Of a stretch of DNA of 51,304 bases, positions 7,947 through 16,931 are shown piece by piece; the first letter of the stretch is position 1; each line of letters opens with the position of its first letter. The DNA is from Ferroacidibacillus organovorans (GTDB lineage Bacteria; Bacillota; Bacilli; Alicyclobacillales; SLC66), in the NCBI RefSeq assembly GCF_001642725.1, contig NZ_LSUQ01000017.1:1-51304 (forward strand). Reading direction: 5' to 3'. The translations under genes were made by a program, and so were the position numbers. The notes below the pieces were generated by a model. That model saw nothing but the letters and a program-made list of their open reading frames with translations, was not told the origin of the DNA and searched no databases.

Positions 7947-9125
7947 TTATTCGGCCACGGTGCGCAGGCAGGATGCAGCCGCCTTAGCCGTTTGTCGCGC
8001 CTTTGTCACATCAGGATCGCTACTGAGCACGACTGCAATGCGTCGCCCTTTGGTGATGGTTGGTTTACCAAAAAGTCGCACTTGGGTTTGCGGATAGGCA
8101 AGTACGTCGGCAACCCCTTCAATTCGATACGAAGGCGCGTCCGCGTCCGCTTTCAGCACATGGGAAGCGCCGGGCGAGAGCAATTGAATCTCGGGGATGG
8201 GGAATCCGAGAATGGCGCGGACGTGCAGCGCGAACTCAGACAAGTTTTGCGTGATCATCGTCACCATGCCCGTATCGTGAGGTCGCGGCGAAACTTCGCT
8301 GAAATAGACCTCGTCCGGTGTGAGAAAGAGTTCGACGCCAAAGACGCCGTAACCGCCAAGGCGATCCGTGACGCGTTTTGCAATCTCTTGCGCTTTTTCA
8401 AGGTGTTGCGGATTCATCGCGTGAGGTTGCCAGGATTCAATATAGTCGCCATCTTGTTGACGGTGGCCAATGGGCGGGCAAAAAAGCGTACCCGATGCGG
8501 TGCGGACAGCGAGCAGTGTGATTTCTGATTCGAATGGAATAAACGATTCGACGATCACTTCTGCACTCTTGACGCGCCCGGCGGTCATCGCGTAATTCCA
8601 TACCTGCTCCATCTCTTTCTCGGATCGACAGATGCTTTGTCCTTTTCCAGAAGAACTCATAATCGGTTTGACAACACAAGGGAATCCAATCTCGTAAGCG
8701 GCTTCTTTAAATGCAGCGAGACTCGTCGCGAACGCATAGCGCGCGGTAGGAATGCCAAGTTCCTCTGCGACAAGGGTGCGGATTCCTTTGCGATCCATGG
8801 TGAGCTTCGCCGCCGTGGCTGTGGGAATAACGCGAAACCCTTCCCGTTCAAGCGCGACAAGGGTGTCTGTCGAGATGGCTTCAATTTCAGGGACGATCAA
8901 ATCGGGCTTTTCAGAGAGAATGAGCGTTCGCAATGCGTCTGCATCCGTCATGTCCACGACGTGATGGTGATGCGCAACCTGCATGGCGGGCGCATTCGGG
9001 TAACGGTCGACCGCGATGGTTTCAACGCCGTAGCGCTGCGCTTCAAGGATGACTTCTTTCCCGAGTTCACCAGAGCCAAGCAACATCACGCGTGTGGCGT
9101 TTGGTGAAAAGGGTGGGCTGAACAT
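7947..9125 (-). CDS. purT: Formate-dependent phosphoribosylglycinamide formyltransferase (GAR transformylase 2)
   Basis: Converts GAR to formyl-GAR using formate and ATP, a folate-independent version of the third step of purine synthesis. The 392-residue protein has the ATP-grasp layout: N-terminal [11 protein letters not shown], central ATP-binding [15 protein letters not shown], and the metal-binding [16 protein letters not shown]. The start codon follows AGGAGG directly after the expression platform of a ZTP riboswitch, which fits the role of ZMP/ZTP as a signal of folate shortage. The gene is monocistronic and convergent with niaR (14-base gap). Confidence 0.96.
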   Translation of the reverse strand: MFSPPFSPNATRVMLLGSGELGKEVILEAQRYGVETIAVDRYPNAPAMQVAHHHHVVDMTDADALRTLILSEKPDLIVPEIEAISTDTLVALEREGFRVIPTATAAKLTMDRKGIRTLVAEELGIPTARYAFATSLAAFKEAAYEIGFPCVVKPIMSSSGKGQSICRSEKEMEQVWNYAMTAGRVKSAEVIVESFIPFESEITLLAVRTASGTLFCPPIGHRQQDGDYIESWQPHAMNPQHLEKAQEIAKRVTDRLGGYGVFGVELFLTPDEVYFSEVSPRPHDTGMVTMITQNLSEFALHVRAILGFPIPEIQLLSPGASHVLKADADAPSYRIEGVADVLAYPQTQVRLFGKPTITKGRRIAVVLSSDPDVTKARQTAKAAASCLRTVAE

Positions 9126-9131
9126 AAAAAA

Positions 9132-9162
9132 ACCTCCTGTGGGGTTCGAGGTGTCACACCTC
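9132..9162 (-). terminator. Riboswitch expression platform: alternative hairpins over the purT ribosome binding site
   Basis: On the minus strand the segment ACCTC (9152-9148) can pair either with upstream GAGGT(GT) (9162-9156 region) or with downstream GAGGT (9136-9132). The downstream pairing includes the AGGAGG ribosome binding site and is followed by seven T's, so it can act as a terminator and also hide the ribosome binding site. The two pairings exclude each other, as expected for a switch. Confidence 0.6.
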
Positions 9163-9167
9163 TGAAG

Positions 9168-9256
9168 TTGTGCCCAGGCGGTCGGCGTTATCGACGTTAC
9201 ACTCCATCGTGGTTACTCCACGTTACGTTCCGCCAGTCATGCAACGTCCCGCCTAG
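9168..9256 (-). ncRNA. ZTP (pfl) riboswitch
   Basis: On the minus strand the leader contains GACTGGCG (around 9238-9231) and, about 50 bases later, CCGACCGCCTGGGCA (around 9185-9171). These are the two conserved halves of the pfl RNA, which form the pseudoknotted pocket that binds ZMP/ZTP. A TATACT at 9260-9255 is a likely -10 box just upstream. The aptamer sits directly before purT, a typical target class. Confidence 0.85.
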
Positions 9257-9374
9257 TATACATGAAGAAATAAGATTTTTCTCATCAAAATATGGGGAAA
9301 CCTTCATCTCTCTCACCTCATGGGTTAAAGAACCTTGGCTACAATGAAATCATTCCGAAGGGGAGGGATTACAC

Positions 9375-9743
9375 ATGAAAAGATTCATCCTTGGTGGTGT
9401 TGCACTCGCGACGGCGGGTATGCTTTTGTCACAAGTATCCGCGTTTGCTGCAACGCAGAGCACGACGACTCCACCTGTCGCTCAAGTGACGAACCTGACA
9501 CTTCCAGCGTCCGTGTCGGCAGGCCCTGAGGCAAAGGACGGCGTTGACAATGGCCCGAATGTTCAAGGCCAAGTGGGGGGTCAACGCAATGACGGTGGGA
9601 TTGACAAACCCGGTGCTGAAAAGCATGGTGTCGAAAAAGGCATCGACCATGGTTTGAATCAAGGTCCGAACGTGCAGGATCAAGTGGGCAGTCAAACGAA
9701 GGATGGCGGCGTAGATGCGCATCCGGCGGGGCAAGGTAACTAA
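9375..9743 (+). CDS. Small secreted protein with two internal repeats
   Basis: A 122-residue protein of unknown function. A classical Sec signal peptide (MKRF, hydrophobic stretch, then VSAFAA cleavage region near residue 26) is followed by a Gly/Asn/Gln/Asp-rich mature part. Two copies of a unit are visible: DNGPNVQGQVGGQRNDGGID and NQGPNVQDQVGSQTKDGGVD, separated by a charged linker. There are no cysteines and no membrane anchor. GGGGAGGG precedes the ATG. It stands directly before a two-component system and ends before a strong hairpin. Confidence 0.7.
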   Translation: MKRFILGGVALATAGMLLSQVSAFAATQSTTTPPVAQVTNLTLPASVSAGPEAKDGVDNGPNVQGQVGGQRNDGGIDKPGAEKHGVEKGIDHGLNQGPNVQDQVGSQTKDGGVDAHPAGQGN

Positions 9744-9809
9744 CGCGTTCCTGCGCTCTGTCTGCCTACGGGTGGCTGAGTATACGCGTTGAACGGACCT
9801 GGAGTGATC

Positions 9810-9856
9810 GGCCAGCGAGAATGGACAAGTTCCATCATCGCTGGCCGTCTTCCTTT
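9810..9856 (+). terminator. Hairpin terminator after the secreted-protein gene
   Basis: GGCCAGCGA (9810-9818) pairs with TCGCTGGCC (9838-9846). The inner bases continue the stem (ATGGA with TCCAT). It is followed by a pyrimidine-rich TCTTCCTTT. The U-tract is imperfect. Confidence 0.6.
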
Positions 9857-9882
9857 GCTATACTTGTATTGGGGTGAATAAA

Positions 9883-10563
9883 ATGAGCAAAGAGCGAGTA
9901 CTGCTCATCGAAGACGATGAAGAGATTGCCGGATTTGTCGAGTTAGAGCTGACGCATGAGGGATATCAGGTTACGGTGGCCAATGATGGTCGCGATGGGT
10001 TGCGCAAGGCGCTTGACGCGACGTGGGATCTACTGCTTTTGGATGTCATGCTCCCTGGAATGTCGGGTCTTGAAGTATGTCGCAGAATTCGTCTGGAGAG
10101 CACCGTACCGATCATCATGTTGACGGCCAAAGGCGGTATCTCTGACCGTGTGGCGGGGATCGACTATGGCGCGGACGACTATCTCATCAAACCGTTTGCG
10201 ATTGAAGAGCTGATGGCTAGAATGCGAGGGTTATTGAGGCGGGCGCACTACGCGCAGGATTCGCTTACCGTACTCTCCATTGGCGATTTGACGCTTCATC
10301 AGGAGACGCGGGATGTGAAGCGGGGCGACGTCGAAATCCGTCTGACGCCGCGCGAGTTTGACTTGCTGCGTCACCTGATTGAGAACAAAGGGCATGTGCT
10401 ATCGCGGGAAAATTTGCTGCATGCCGTGTGGGGCTATGATTTTTCCGGAGAAACGAATGTGGTTGACGTCTATGTTCGCTATTTGCGCGCAAAGGTCGAT
10501 GAAGGATTCTCCACGCCCCTGATTCACACGGTGCGCGGCGTCGGATATGTGATGAAAGAATGA
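9883..10563 (+). CDS. OmpR/PhoB-family response regulator
   Basis: A cytoplasmic transcription factor activated by phosphorylation. The receiver domain (residues 1 to about 115) has the acidic pocket IEDDEE, the phosphoacceptor Asp54 in LLLLDVMLPG, the TAK switch region and KPF. The C-terminal winged helix carries LTPREFDLLRHL and TVRGVGYVMKE. Start ATG 9883 is preferred over GTG 9874 because GGGGTG lies six bases upstream of the ATG. The stop overlaps the start of the histidine kinase gene, so the two are translationally coupled. The regulon is unknown. Confidence 0.93.
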   Translation: MSKERVLLIEDDEEIAGFVELELTHEGYQVTVANDGRDGLRKALDATWDLLLLDVMLPGMSGLEVCRRIRLESTVPIIMLTAKGGISDRVAGIDYGADDYLIKPFAIEELMARMRGLLRRAHYAQDSLTVLSIGDLTLHQETRDVKRGDVEIRLTPREFDLLRHLIENKGHVLSRENLLHAVWGYDFSGETNVVDVYVRYLRAKVDEGFSTPLIHTVRGVGYVMKE

Positions 10564-11945
10564 GAACGCGCTTATCCATCAAATGGCGCGTCTCTCTGAT
10601 CTCAATCGGAACGATCGCGGGTATCACCGTTCTCTTTACACTGTTTATCTATTTTTCACTCTCTAAATGGATGATGGAACAACAGGATCACGCGGCACTG
10701 ACAAGCACTCAACATATCGCGCTCGCCTATCCTGGAAACATTGAGCAAGGCAGTAATAATTCCAATGATAAATCGCAATCTTGGCTTTCGCAGTTTGCCT
10801 CCAAAAACCAGACGTTCTATATCATCGGATTAAACGGGAAAACGGTCGCAACGCTCGGAAATGCATTCGGCGTGCTTCCGCACTCAATCGGGCTGACACA
10901 CGCACAAAAAGGAACACTCACGCATGTCGTCGAGCGCGGACATTCGTTTGTGCGAATCATCTTGCCCAGTCGCTCAGAGTCAGGCGATACTGTCGCCTGG
11001 GTGATTTCGTATGCGTCGACCGATGTTGTGCAGGCGTACATTACGGCACTGGTGCGTGTGTTAATCTTCGGATCGCTTCTTGCGCTGATTTTGGCTGGAC
11101 TGAGTGGTTATGTGATGAGTTTCGTTGCGCTGCGCCCAATTACCGACATCATCCGGCGGATGCATCATATGGATGCGTTTTCGATCAAAGGACGATTGCC
11201 CCACGATTCTGGTCGCGATGAGATTGCGGAATTAGCAAAGACGTTTAACGAAATGCTCGATCGAATTCGCAAGACGATCGAGAAGCAGAATGAGTTTATC
11301 GCAGACGCCTCCCATGAGTTTCGATCGCCGCTCACCGTCATTGAAGGGTATACGAATCTGCTCGATCGCTGGGGAAAGGATGATCCAGCCGTGACGGAAC
11401 GCTCCATTGGCGCGATCAAAAAAGAGGCTGCACGTTTGCGAAGATTGACGAATGGACTTCTGCAACTCGCATCACTTGCCAATGTGCAACTCGAAAGTAC
11501 ACCGTGTGACGCCAAACGTGTCGTGGAAGAGGTCGTCCTTCAATTTAGCGAGGTTTTTCAGCGAAACATTGCATTTGAATGTTCCGATGTATCGGTGATG
11601 ACAGAAATGCAATCCGAGCATCTCCATCAAGTGACTGCGATTCTTTTACAAAATGCGGTCAAGCACACCACAGAAGGCCAGGGAATTTCAGTGCGGGCGG
11701 TACGTCAGAAGAGCGGACTTCTTTTGGCTGTCGAGGATAAGGGCGAGGGGATTGACCCGGAGCATCTTCCCCACGTTTTTGATCGATTTTACCGCTCAGA
11801 CCGAGCGCGCAGTCGATCAACCGAAGGATTTGGGCTGGGACTTGCGATAGCCAAAGAGATCGTCGGTCTTTATCAAGGAACGATTCAAGTCGTGAGCGAA
11901 AGAGGGAAGGGAACGGTTTTTTCGGTAACAATTCCGGCTCGATAG
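10560..11945 (+). CDS. Sensor histidine kinase
   Basis: Membrane partner of the preceding response regulator. Layout: transmembrane segment about residues 12-34, an extracytoplasmic domain of about 125 residues, a second transmembrane segment about 163-190, a HAMP linker, a HisKA domain with His252 in DASHEFRSPLT, and an ATPase domain with N-box LLQNAVKHT, G1 DKGEGI, F-box FDRFYR and G2 GFGLGLAIAK. This is the ArlS/CssS-like class. The signal is unknown. Confidence 0.93.
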   Translation: MRTRLSIKWRVSLISIGTIAGITVLFTLFIYFSLSKWMMEQQDHAALTSTQHIALAYPGNIEQGSNNSNDKSQSWLSQFASKNQTFYIIGLNGKTVATLGNAFGVLPHSIGLTHAQKGTLTHVVERGHSFVRIILPSRSESGDTVAWVISYASTDVVQAYITALVRVLIFGSLLALILAGLSGYVMSFVALRPITDIIRRMHHMDAFSIKGRLPHDSGRDEIAELAKTFNEMLDRIRKTIEKQNEFIADASHEFRSPLTVIEGYTNLLDRWGKDDPAVTERSIGAIKKEAARLRRLTNGLLQLASLANVQLESTPCDAKRVVEEVVLQFSEVFQRNIAFECSDVSVMTEMQSEHLHQVTAILLQNAVKHTTEGQGISVRAVRQKSGLLLAVEDKGEGIDPEHLPHVFDRFYRSDRARSRSTEGFGLGLAIAKEIVGLYQGTIQVVSERGKGTVFSVTIPAR

Positions 11946-11969
11946 GGCAGATTGCGACCGCCAAGAAAT

Positions 11970-12013
11970 ATTCTCATCAAATTCTAATCTGTTTCTATCT
12001 ATATTCTAATATT
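11970..12013. repeat. Four tandem 11-bp repeats (TTCTAAT-like), possible response-regulator binding array
   Basis: Four consecutive 11-base units each begin (A/T)TTCT: ATTCTCATCAA, ATTCTAATCTG, TTTCTATCTAT and ATTCTAATATT. OmpR/PhoB-family regulators bind direct repeats with 11-base spacing, so this array between the kinase gene and asnB may be a binding site. The unit TTCTCATCAAA also occurs at 9279-9289 upstream of the small secreted-protein gene on the other side of the two-component system. Confidence 0.45.
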
Positions 12014-12121
12014 TTCGTCCCGCCGTTTTAATCATGAGCCAGTACACTGATGCTGCACAGGGTACGCCGTGTGCTTGATGACGTGGCTAGGCAAATGGGA
12101 TTACGCAAGGGGCAATGTTGG

Positions 12122-14137
12122 ATGTGCGGAATTGCTGCAATCGTACCAAAGATACACCCATTTCCACAGCAGGAAGAGATTTTGGTGGAAATGCTTGATA
12201 GCATGGTTCATCGCGGGCCGGATGGTCACGGGGTGATGCGAAAAGGACACCTCGCGTTGGGTATGGTTCGACTTGCGATCGTTGATCTTGAGCATGGCAT
12301 GCAACCGCTTTTTAATGAAGATCAGACACTTACCTTGGTTTGTAATGGAGAAATCTACAATGCGGATGACCTGCGGACATCCTTGATCAAATCCGGGCAT
12401 ACGTTTCAAACGTTTTCAGACACTGAAGTGATTTTACATTTATACGAAGAAAAAGGGAAAGAATGCCTTGCCGATCTTGAAGGCATTTTTGCATTTGCAC
12501 TATGGGATGAAAAAGAGCAAGAACTTTTTATTGCGCGGGATCGACTCGGCGTAAAACCACTCTACTATATGGATCAGGGGGCGTATTGGGCGATCGCGTC
12601 AGAAATGCGCGCGCTCCTTCCTTTGATCGATGAGGCGGTTCACCTTGATCGCGATGCGGTGACTGCGTATCATGCGTACCGCTTTACACCGCGCGAGCAG
12701 ACGATGGTCAAAGGGATTTATCGGCTACTCCCAGGTCACTATGCAGTCGCCTCGAAAGCGGGGATGGTGCACCATGCGTATTGGACCCCTGTGTTTGCGA
12801 CGCCAATCGTGAAGCGCAACCATGCGGATCAGGCCGTACACCTGCGCTCTCTGCTTTTTCACGCTGTAAAGAGTCAACATGCGGAGGAAGTCAAATCTGC
12901 CGTGCTTTTAAGCGGAGGGTTAGATTCGACAGCGATCCTCGCGATGCGACGCGAATTTCTGGGAAACCGCGAGGATTGTGCCATTACGGTTGCGTTTGAG
13001 CGACCGAAACGACACGCGGAGCGTGAAGAGTACACGGAAATGAGCGAGGCAGAACGTGTCGCGCTCCGTTTCGGTGCGCAACATCTCTCGCAAATCGTCA
13101 GTGCGGAAGAAGCGCTAGAAGCGTTTCCTCGTATTATCCAAGATCTTGATGAACCGATCGCTGATCCGACAGCCATTCCACTCTGGTTTGCGGCAAAGCT
13201 TGCGAACCGTCACGAAACGAAGGTTTTATACAGCGGTGAAGGCATGGATGAGTTGTTTGCGGGATATTCCATCTATGGTCACGAGAAGGTGTTGCGCCGT
13301 ATGCGCATGATCCCATCGCCCTTGCGGCGGGCGCTGCGAAACATACTTTTGCGGGCAGACTTGCCGGGTGCAGGTGTCCTGGAGCGGTCGCTAAGTGATG
13401 TGGAGACGTGGTATCAAGGCGTTGGCGGTGTGTTTACGCGCGCAGAGCGCATCGCGCTTCTGGGTGGAGACGAGAGCCGACGAGGTAAGTGTCCTTCTGC
13501 ATTTTACGGAGAATCGCTTGATAAAGCGAAACATAGTGCAAGTAGCGACCTGCAGCGCATGATGCTTCTTGATCTTGTGACGTGGCTGCCCGACAATACG
13601 CTTGCCAAATCGGATAAGATCACCATGGCACACTCTGTGGAGATGCGCGTGCCCTTTTTGAATCAAGAAGTGGTGGAGTATGCCCTCGCGTGTCCGGATC
13701 ACCTGAAGTGGAAACGGGAAGGGAAAGAGATTGTGCGCAGAGCGCTCGAAGGTGTTATACCGGAGGAGGTTCTTAGGCGCAAAAAGGTCGGATTTAACGT
13801 ACCCGTATCGGCGTGGATCTTTGGCGAGTGGAATTCCTATGCAAAAGCGATGCTTTTATCGGATGACGCCGTGACCCGAACGCTATACGAACATCGCGCG
13901 GCGCACCTTTTTGATGCAAAACCCAGTCAACAAGAGCGCGCTGGAAGGCTATTGTTTGCTATGCTGACCTTGGAGCTTTGGCTTAGGTACATGCCGATGC
14001 GAGCGGAAAAAAGGGGATTGTTTCATGAACGGGAAGTCGCGCATTATCCCACTGAAAGAAGGATTCCACGTGTGGACGCGGCAAGTGGGGGAAAGTCCGA
14101 TCAAGCTGTTGCTGCTTCACGGCGGGCCTGGGTTTAA
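12122..14137 (+). CDS. asnB: Glutamine-hydrolysing asparagine synthetase
   Basis: Makes asparagine from aspartate, glutamine and ATP. The true start must be ATG 12122, because the class II amidotransferase needs Cys directly after Met (MCGIAAIV); AAGGGG lies nine bases upstream. The glutaminase domain has HRGPDG and CNGEIYN. The synthetase domain has the ATP loop LLSGGLDSTAI and YSGEGMDELFAGY. At 671 residues it is about 40-60 longer than typical. The extra C-terminal tail (after LFAMLTLELWLR) overlaps the first 113 bases of the next gene and looks like read-through beyond an ancestral stop. A second, different asparagine synthetase lies at 20562-22409. Confidence 0.92.
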   Translation: MCGIAAIVPKIHPFPQQEEILVEMLDSMVHRGPDGHGVMRKGHLALGMVRLAIVDLEHGMQPLFNEDQTLTLVCNGEIYNADDLRTSLIKSGHTFQTFSDTEVILHLYEEKGKECLADLEGIFAFALWDEKEQELFIARDRLGVKPLYYMDQGAYWAIASEMRALLPLIDEAVHLDRDAVTAYHAYRFTPREQTMVKGIYRLLPGHYAVASKAGMVHHAYWTPVFATPIVKRNHADQAVHLRSLLFHAVKSQHAEEVKSAVLLSGGLDSTAILAMRREFLGNREDCAITVAFERPKRHAEREEYTEMSEAERVALRFGAQHLSQIVSAEEALEAFPRIIQDLDEPIADPTAIPLWFAAKLANRHETKVLYSGEGMDELFAGYSIYGHEKVLRRMRMIPSPLRRALRNILLRADLPGAGVLERSLSDVETWYQGVGGVFTRAERIALLGGDESRRGKCPSAFYGESLDKAKHSASSDLQRMMLLDLVTWLPDNTLAKSDKITMAHSVEMRVPFLNQEVVEYALACPDHLKWKREGKEIVRRALEGVIPEEVLRRKKVGFNVPVSAWIFGEWNSYAKAMLLSDDAVTRTLYEHRAAHLFDAKPSQQERAGRLLFAMLTLELWLRYMPMRAEKRGLFHEREVAHYPTERRIPRVDAASGGKSDQAVAASRRAWV

Positions 14138-14921
14138 CCACGAATACTTAGAGTGTTTTGCGGACTTTTTACCGCCGGAAGGCGTAGAACTGTACTTCTA
14201 TGATCAATTGGGTTCCTATTTCTCAGATCAACCGGATGATTCCTCACTGTGGATTGACACGCGATTTCGAGAAGAGGTCGAACAGGTTCGCTCTTTTCTC
14301 GGCTTAGAATCATTTTATCTCTGCGGCCAATCGTGGGGTGGGTATCTCGCGATTGAGTATGCGCTCAAATACCCATCGCATCTCAAAGGCCTTGTCATCT
14401 CGAACATGACGGCGAGCATTCCCGCCTATGTCGCGTCGATTCAAGCGCTGCGCAATCAATTGCCGGAACCCATCGTTTCCCGCATGCTTGAATTTGAAGA
14501 ACGCGGCGATTTTGAAGCAGAAGCGTATCAAGAGCTTGTCATGGAACATCTCTACAAGAAGCACATTTGTCGTCTGGATCCGTGGCCGGAAGCGGTGCGG
14601 CGCGGGTTTGCCCATGCGAATATGCAGGTCTACAACACAATGCAGGGACCAAACGAGTTTCTCGTCACCGGAAACTTCAAGGATTGGGACCGTTTTGCAG
14701 ACCTAAAGGACATCCATACACCGACGCTTCTTCTCTCTGGTCGTCATGACACGATGGCGCCGTCTGACATTGAAGAGATGGGACGGCGCATCCCCGCGTC
14801 GCGCGTCGCCATTTGCGAAGCGGGGAGTCACCTCTCGATGTGGGATGATCAGGAAACGTACTTTGCGCATTTGCTCCAGTTCATCCGCGACGTTGAGGCG
14901 GATCGATTCAACCGCGATTGA
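14025..14921 (+). CDS. pip: Proline iminopeptidase-like alpha/beta hydrolase (peptidase S33)
   Basis: Probably removes N-terminal proline from peptides. The 298-residue protein has the oxyanion motif LLLHGGPGFNHEY, the nucleophile elbow CGQSWGGYLA, the acid in LSGRHD and the late histidine in EAGSHLSMWDD. Length and motifs fit the short, tricorn-factor/PIP type. An AAAAGGGG precedes the ATG inside the end of asnB, which it overlaps by 113 bases in another frame. Other S33 aminopeptidase specificities cannot be excluded. Confidence 0.85.
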   Translation: MNGKSRIIPLKEGFHVWTRQVGESPIKLLLLHGGPGFNHEYLECFADFLPPEGVELYFYDQLGSYFSDQPDDSSLWIDTRFREEVEQVRSFLGLESFYLCGQSWGGYLAIEYALKYPSHLKGLVISNMTASIPAYVASIQALRNQLPEPIVSRMLEFEERGDFEAEAYQELVMEHLYKKHICRLDPWPEAVRRGFAHANMQVYNTMQGPNEFLVTGNFKDWDRFADLKDIHTPTLLLSGRHDTMAPSDIEEMGRRIPASRVAICEAGSHLSMWDDQETYFAHLLQFIRDVEADRFNRD

Positions 14922-16821
14922 CCCACGCTTGGCCGCCGTTTGTCGTGACAAAAAGCCCGTCGTAGGTGCTAAACGCGTAACCAAAGCGCGGTGTGAGGAA
15001 TTGCATCGCGCTCCACGTGATCCACTGATTGTGCGGGAACATGTACCGCTTCCACGTCTTTCCTCCATCGCTTGTCGACTGGTATCCTGTTTGCGCACTC
15101 AACATAAACGAACCGCTGTCAGGCGTCGGTCCGAGCGCGAGAAAATTCGCGTTTTGCGCGCGCGCGGCGACGGGAATCGCCGTTTTCGCGAGTCCTGCGG
15201 CGTCTGCCATGAGCGAAATCGGGTCGGTGGATGCTGCCAGGAGCCATGTCAGGCCGCCGTTTCGCGTCAACCACGCGTGATGGCCAAGCGCCCCCACAAT
15301 GTATCCGAATCTTCCCTGCATATCGATGCTCGATGCGCGACCGGATCCTCCTTTTAACGCAAAGGGGACGAATACCTTTCCGCCGTCTTGCGTCTTGTAG
15401 AGGTGCTGGTCTGAACCAATGATGTAACCGACGTTTGGCGATGGAAAGGCGACAATCTGAGCAGAGGATGGACCGCTATAGGGAAGTGGATTGTGCACGG
15501 GAAGCCGTCCGATAATGCTCCACGTCGCACCGCTATCGCGTGTCATCAGGACGTCGTTTGCAGCACCAGGGATTCCCACACCGTAGCCGAGTTTTGGTGT
15601 GACCATCTGCGCGCTAAGCACGGGGGATGGTTTTGGCGAGGGGTAGATGGCTTGCCAATGCAATCCGCCGTCGCGCGTACGCAGTACGGTTCCGCTTTGT
15701 TCCCCCTGAAGGAGGAGATATCCGATCTGTTGACTCGGGAACGCAGAGACGTTGCCGAAGCCCATGCCATTCGCTGCGGGAATGGGGGTTGACTTTGACC
15801 ACGTTTTTCCGCCATTCATCGTCTCGGTGACAGAGGTTGTCCCATAGCCGCACGCCGCACAACCTCCCACGAAGTACGCGCGGGTGGCGCTGATCGGAAA
15901 GATCTGTCCGCCGTGGCTCCCAGGCCCTTGCGGGATAGGTGTGGCACGGTGTGTCACCGGAATGCCGGGCGCGGGTCCGGCTCCGGCCGTTGACAATGCG
16001 AGAACGGGCTTGAATTGCTGGCCTACGAGGCGAAACACGGTGTAGGAGGACTGTGACATGCCGGCGCCGCCGTCTACCATGACCCACGCGCCGTTTTTAA
16101 CCAATTTTATCTGTGCGCCTTGGATCATCCCGGGGCCGGAGATGCGGTTGACGAGTTGAAACGAGCGTCCGCCGTTGTGTGTGACATAGAATGCACCTTC
16201 GCCGTACCCTGCCTGGTTGGATGATGTGATCTTAGGTTGTGTGAAGATGTATCCAAAACCATTTGCATCAATCGAAACAGCGAGCGCGGGTTCCGGCGTC
16301 TTGAGGGGGATCCACGTCTTCCCGCCATTGCTCGTGCGAAAGAGTGTTCCGCCTAGGTCTGGCTGCTGACGCGAGGGGGAGATCGCGTATCCGAGTGAGA
16401 GCGTGTCAAAGGTTACGCTGTTTGCGAGATTAAAAGGGAGAGGACGTGTCGTAAAAGAGTTGCCGCCGTTCGTTGAGATGGCGAGTTGTGCGCCAGATTG
16501 AGACTGTGAAACAGCGATGAGTGTATGCGAATTAAGCGGCGTGAGATCCGTCAAATTCAGCCCGTGCAACGGAATCACGCGGAAATGGTTGCCGCCATCC
16601 GTCGTGGCGTAAAGTTCACCCTGCGCGGCGAGCCAACCTGTCGACGGTGTTGCAAACGCGAGGTCTTGCAGTGGGTTAACCGCGGATTGGTGGATGGATA
16701 CAGGAATCACGTGCAGAATCGGGCGCATCGCAGCGAATGTGCAAGGCGTGAGCGCGGCTCCTGCGAGAAAAAACGATGCGATACCCGTTCGCGCGATCCA
16801 TTTGGGTGAGAAAGTTTTCAT
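14908..16821 (-). CDS. Exported BNR/YCF48-type beta-propeller repeat protein
   Basis: A 637-residue secreted protein with an N-terminal signal peptide (positive end, hydrophobic IASFFLAGAALTP). At least ten blade motifs of the form T-x-(D/N)-G-G-x-x-(W/F) follow, for example TTDGGNHF, TSNGGKTW, RTRDGGLHW, KTQDGGKVF, STSDGGKTW and TTNGGQAW. This is the Asp-box pattern of sortilin/YCF48-like propellers, which mostly bind proteins or glycans. There is a Gly/Ala/Pro-rich middle and a CxxC (CAACGYG). Start ATG 16821 follows AAGGAG; a GTG at 16839 is also in frame. It is convergent with pip and overlaps it by 14 bases. No enzyme activity can be assigned. Confidence 0.8.
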   Translation of the reverse strand: MKTFSPKWIARTGIASFFLAGAALTPCTFAAMRPILHVIPVSIHQSAVNPLQDLAFATPSTGWLAAQGELYATTDGGNHFRVIPLHGLNLTDLTPLNSHTLIAVSQSQSGAQLAISTNGGNSFTTRPLPFNLANSVTFDTLSLGYAISPSRQQPDLGGTLFRTSNGGKTWIPLKTPEPALAVSIDANGFGYIFTQPKITSSNQAGYGEGAFYVTHNGGRSFQLVNRISGPGMIQGAQIKLVKNGAWVMVDGGAGMSQSSYTVFRLVGQQFKPVLALSTAGAGPAPGIPVTHRATPIPQGPGSHGGQIFPISATRAYFVGGCAACGYGTTSVTETMNGGKTWSKSTPIPAANGMGFGNVSAFPSQQIGYLLLQGEQSGTVLRTRDGGLHWQAIYPSPKPSPVLSAQMVTPKLGYGVGIPGAANDVLMTRDSGATWSIIGRLPVHNPLPYSGPSSAQIVAFPSPNVGYIIGSDQHLYKTQDGGKVFVPFALKGGSGRASSIDMQGRFGYIVGALGHHAWLTRNGGLTWLLAASTDPISLMADAAGLAKTAIPVAARAQNANFLALGPTPDSGSFMLSAQTGYQSTSDGGKTWKRYMFPHNQWITWSAMQFLTPRFGYAFSTYDGLFVTTNGGQAWVNRG

Positions 16822-16931
16822 AGCAAGGTACTCCTTCACAGTTCGTTACAAGACAGACGAAAAAAGGAGGGTTGGGGTTTCAAACTTCTTTGCGGTAAAC
16901 TATTCCATAGAAAAAGGATGGGGGAATTCAC

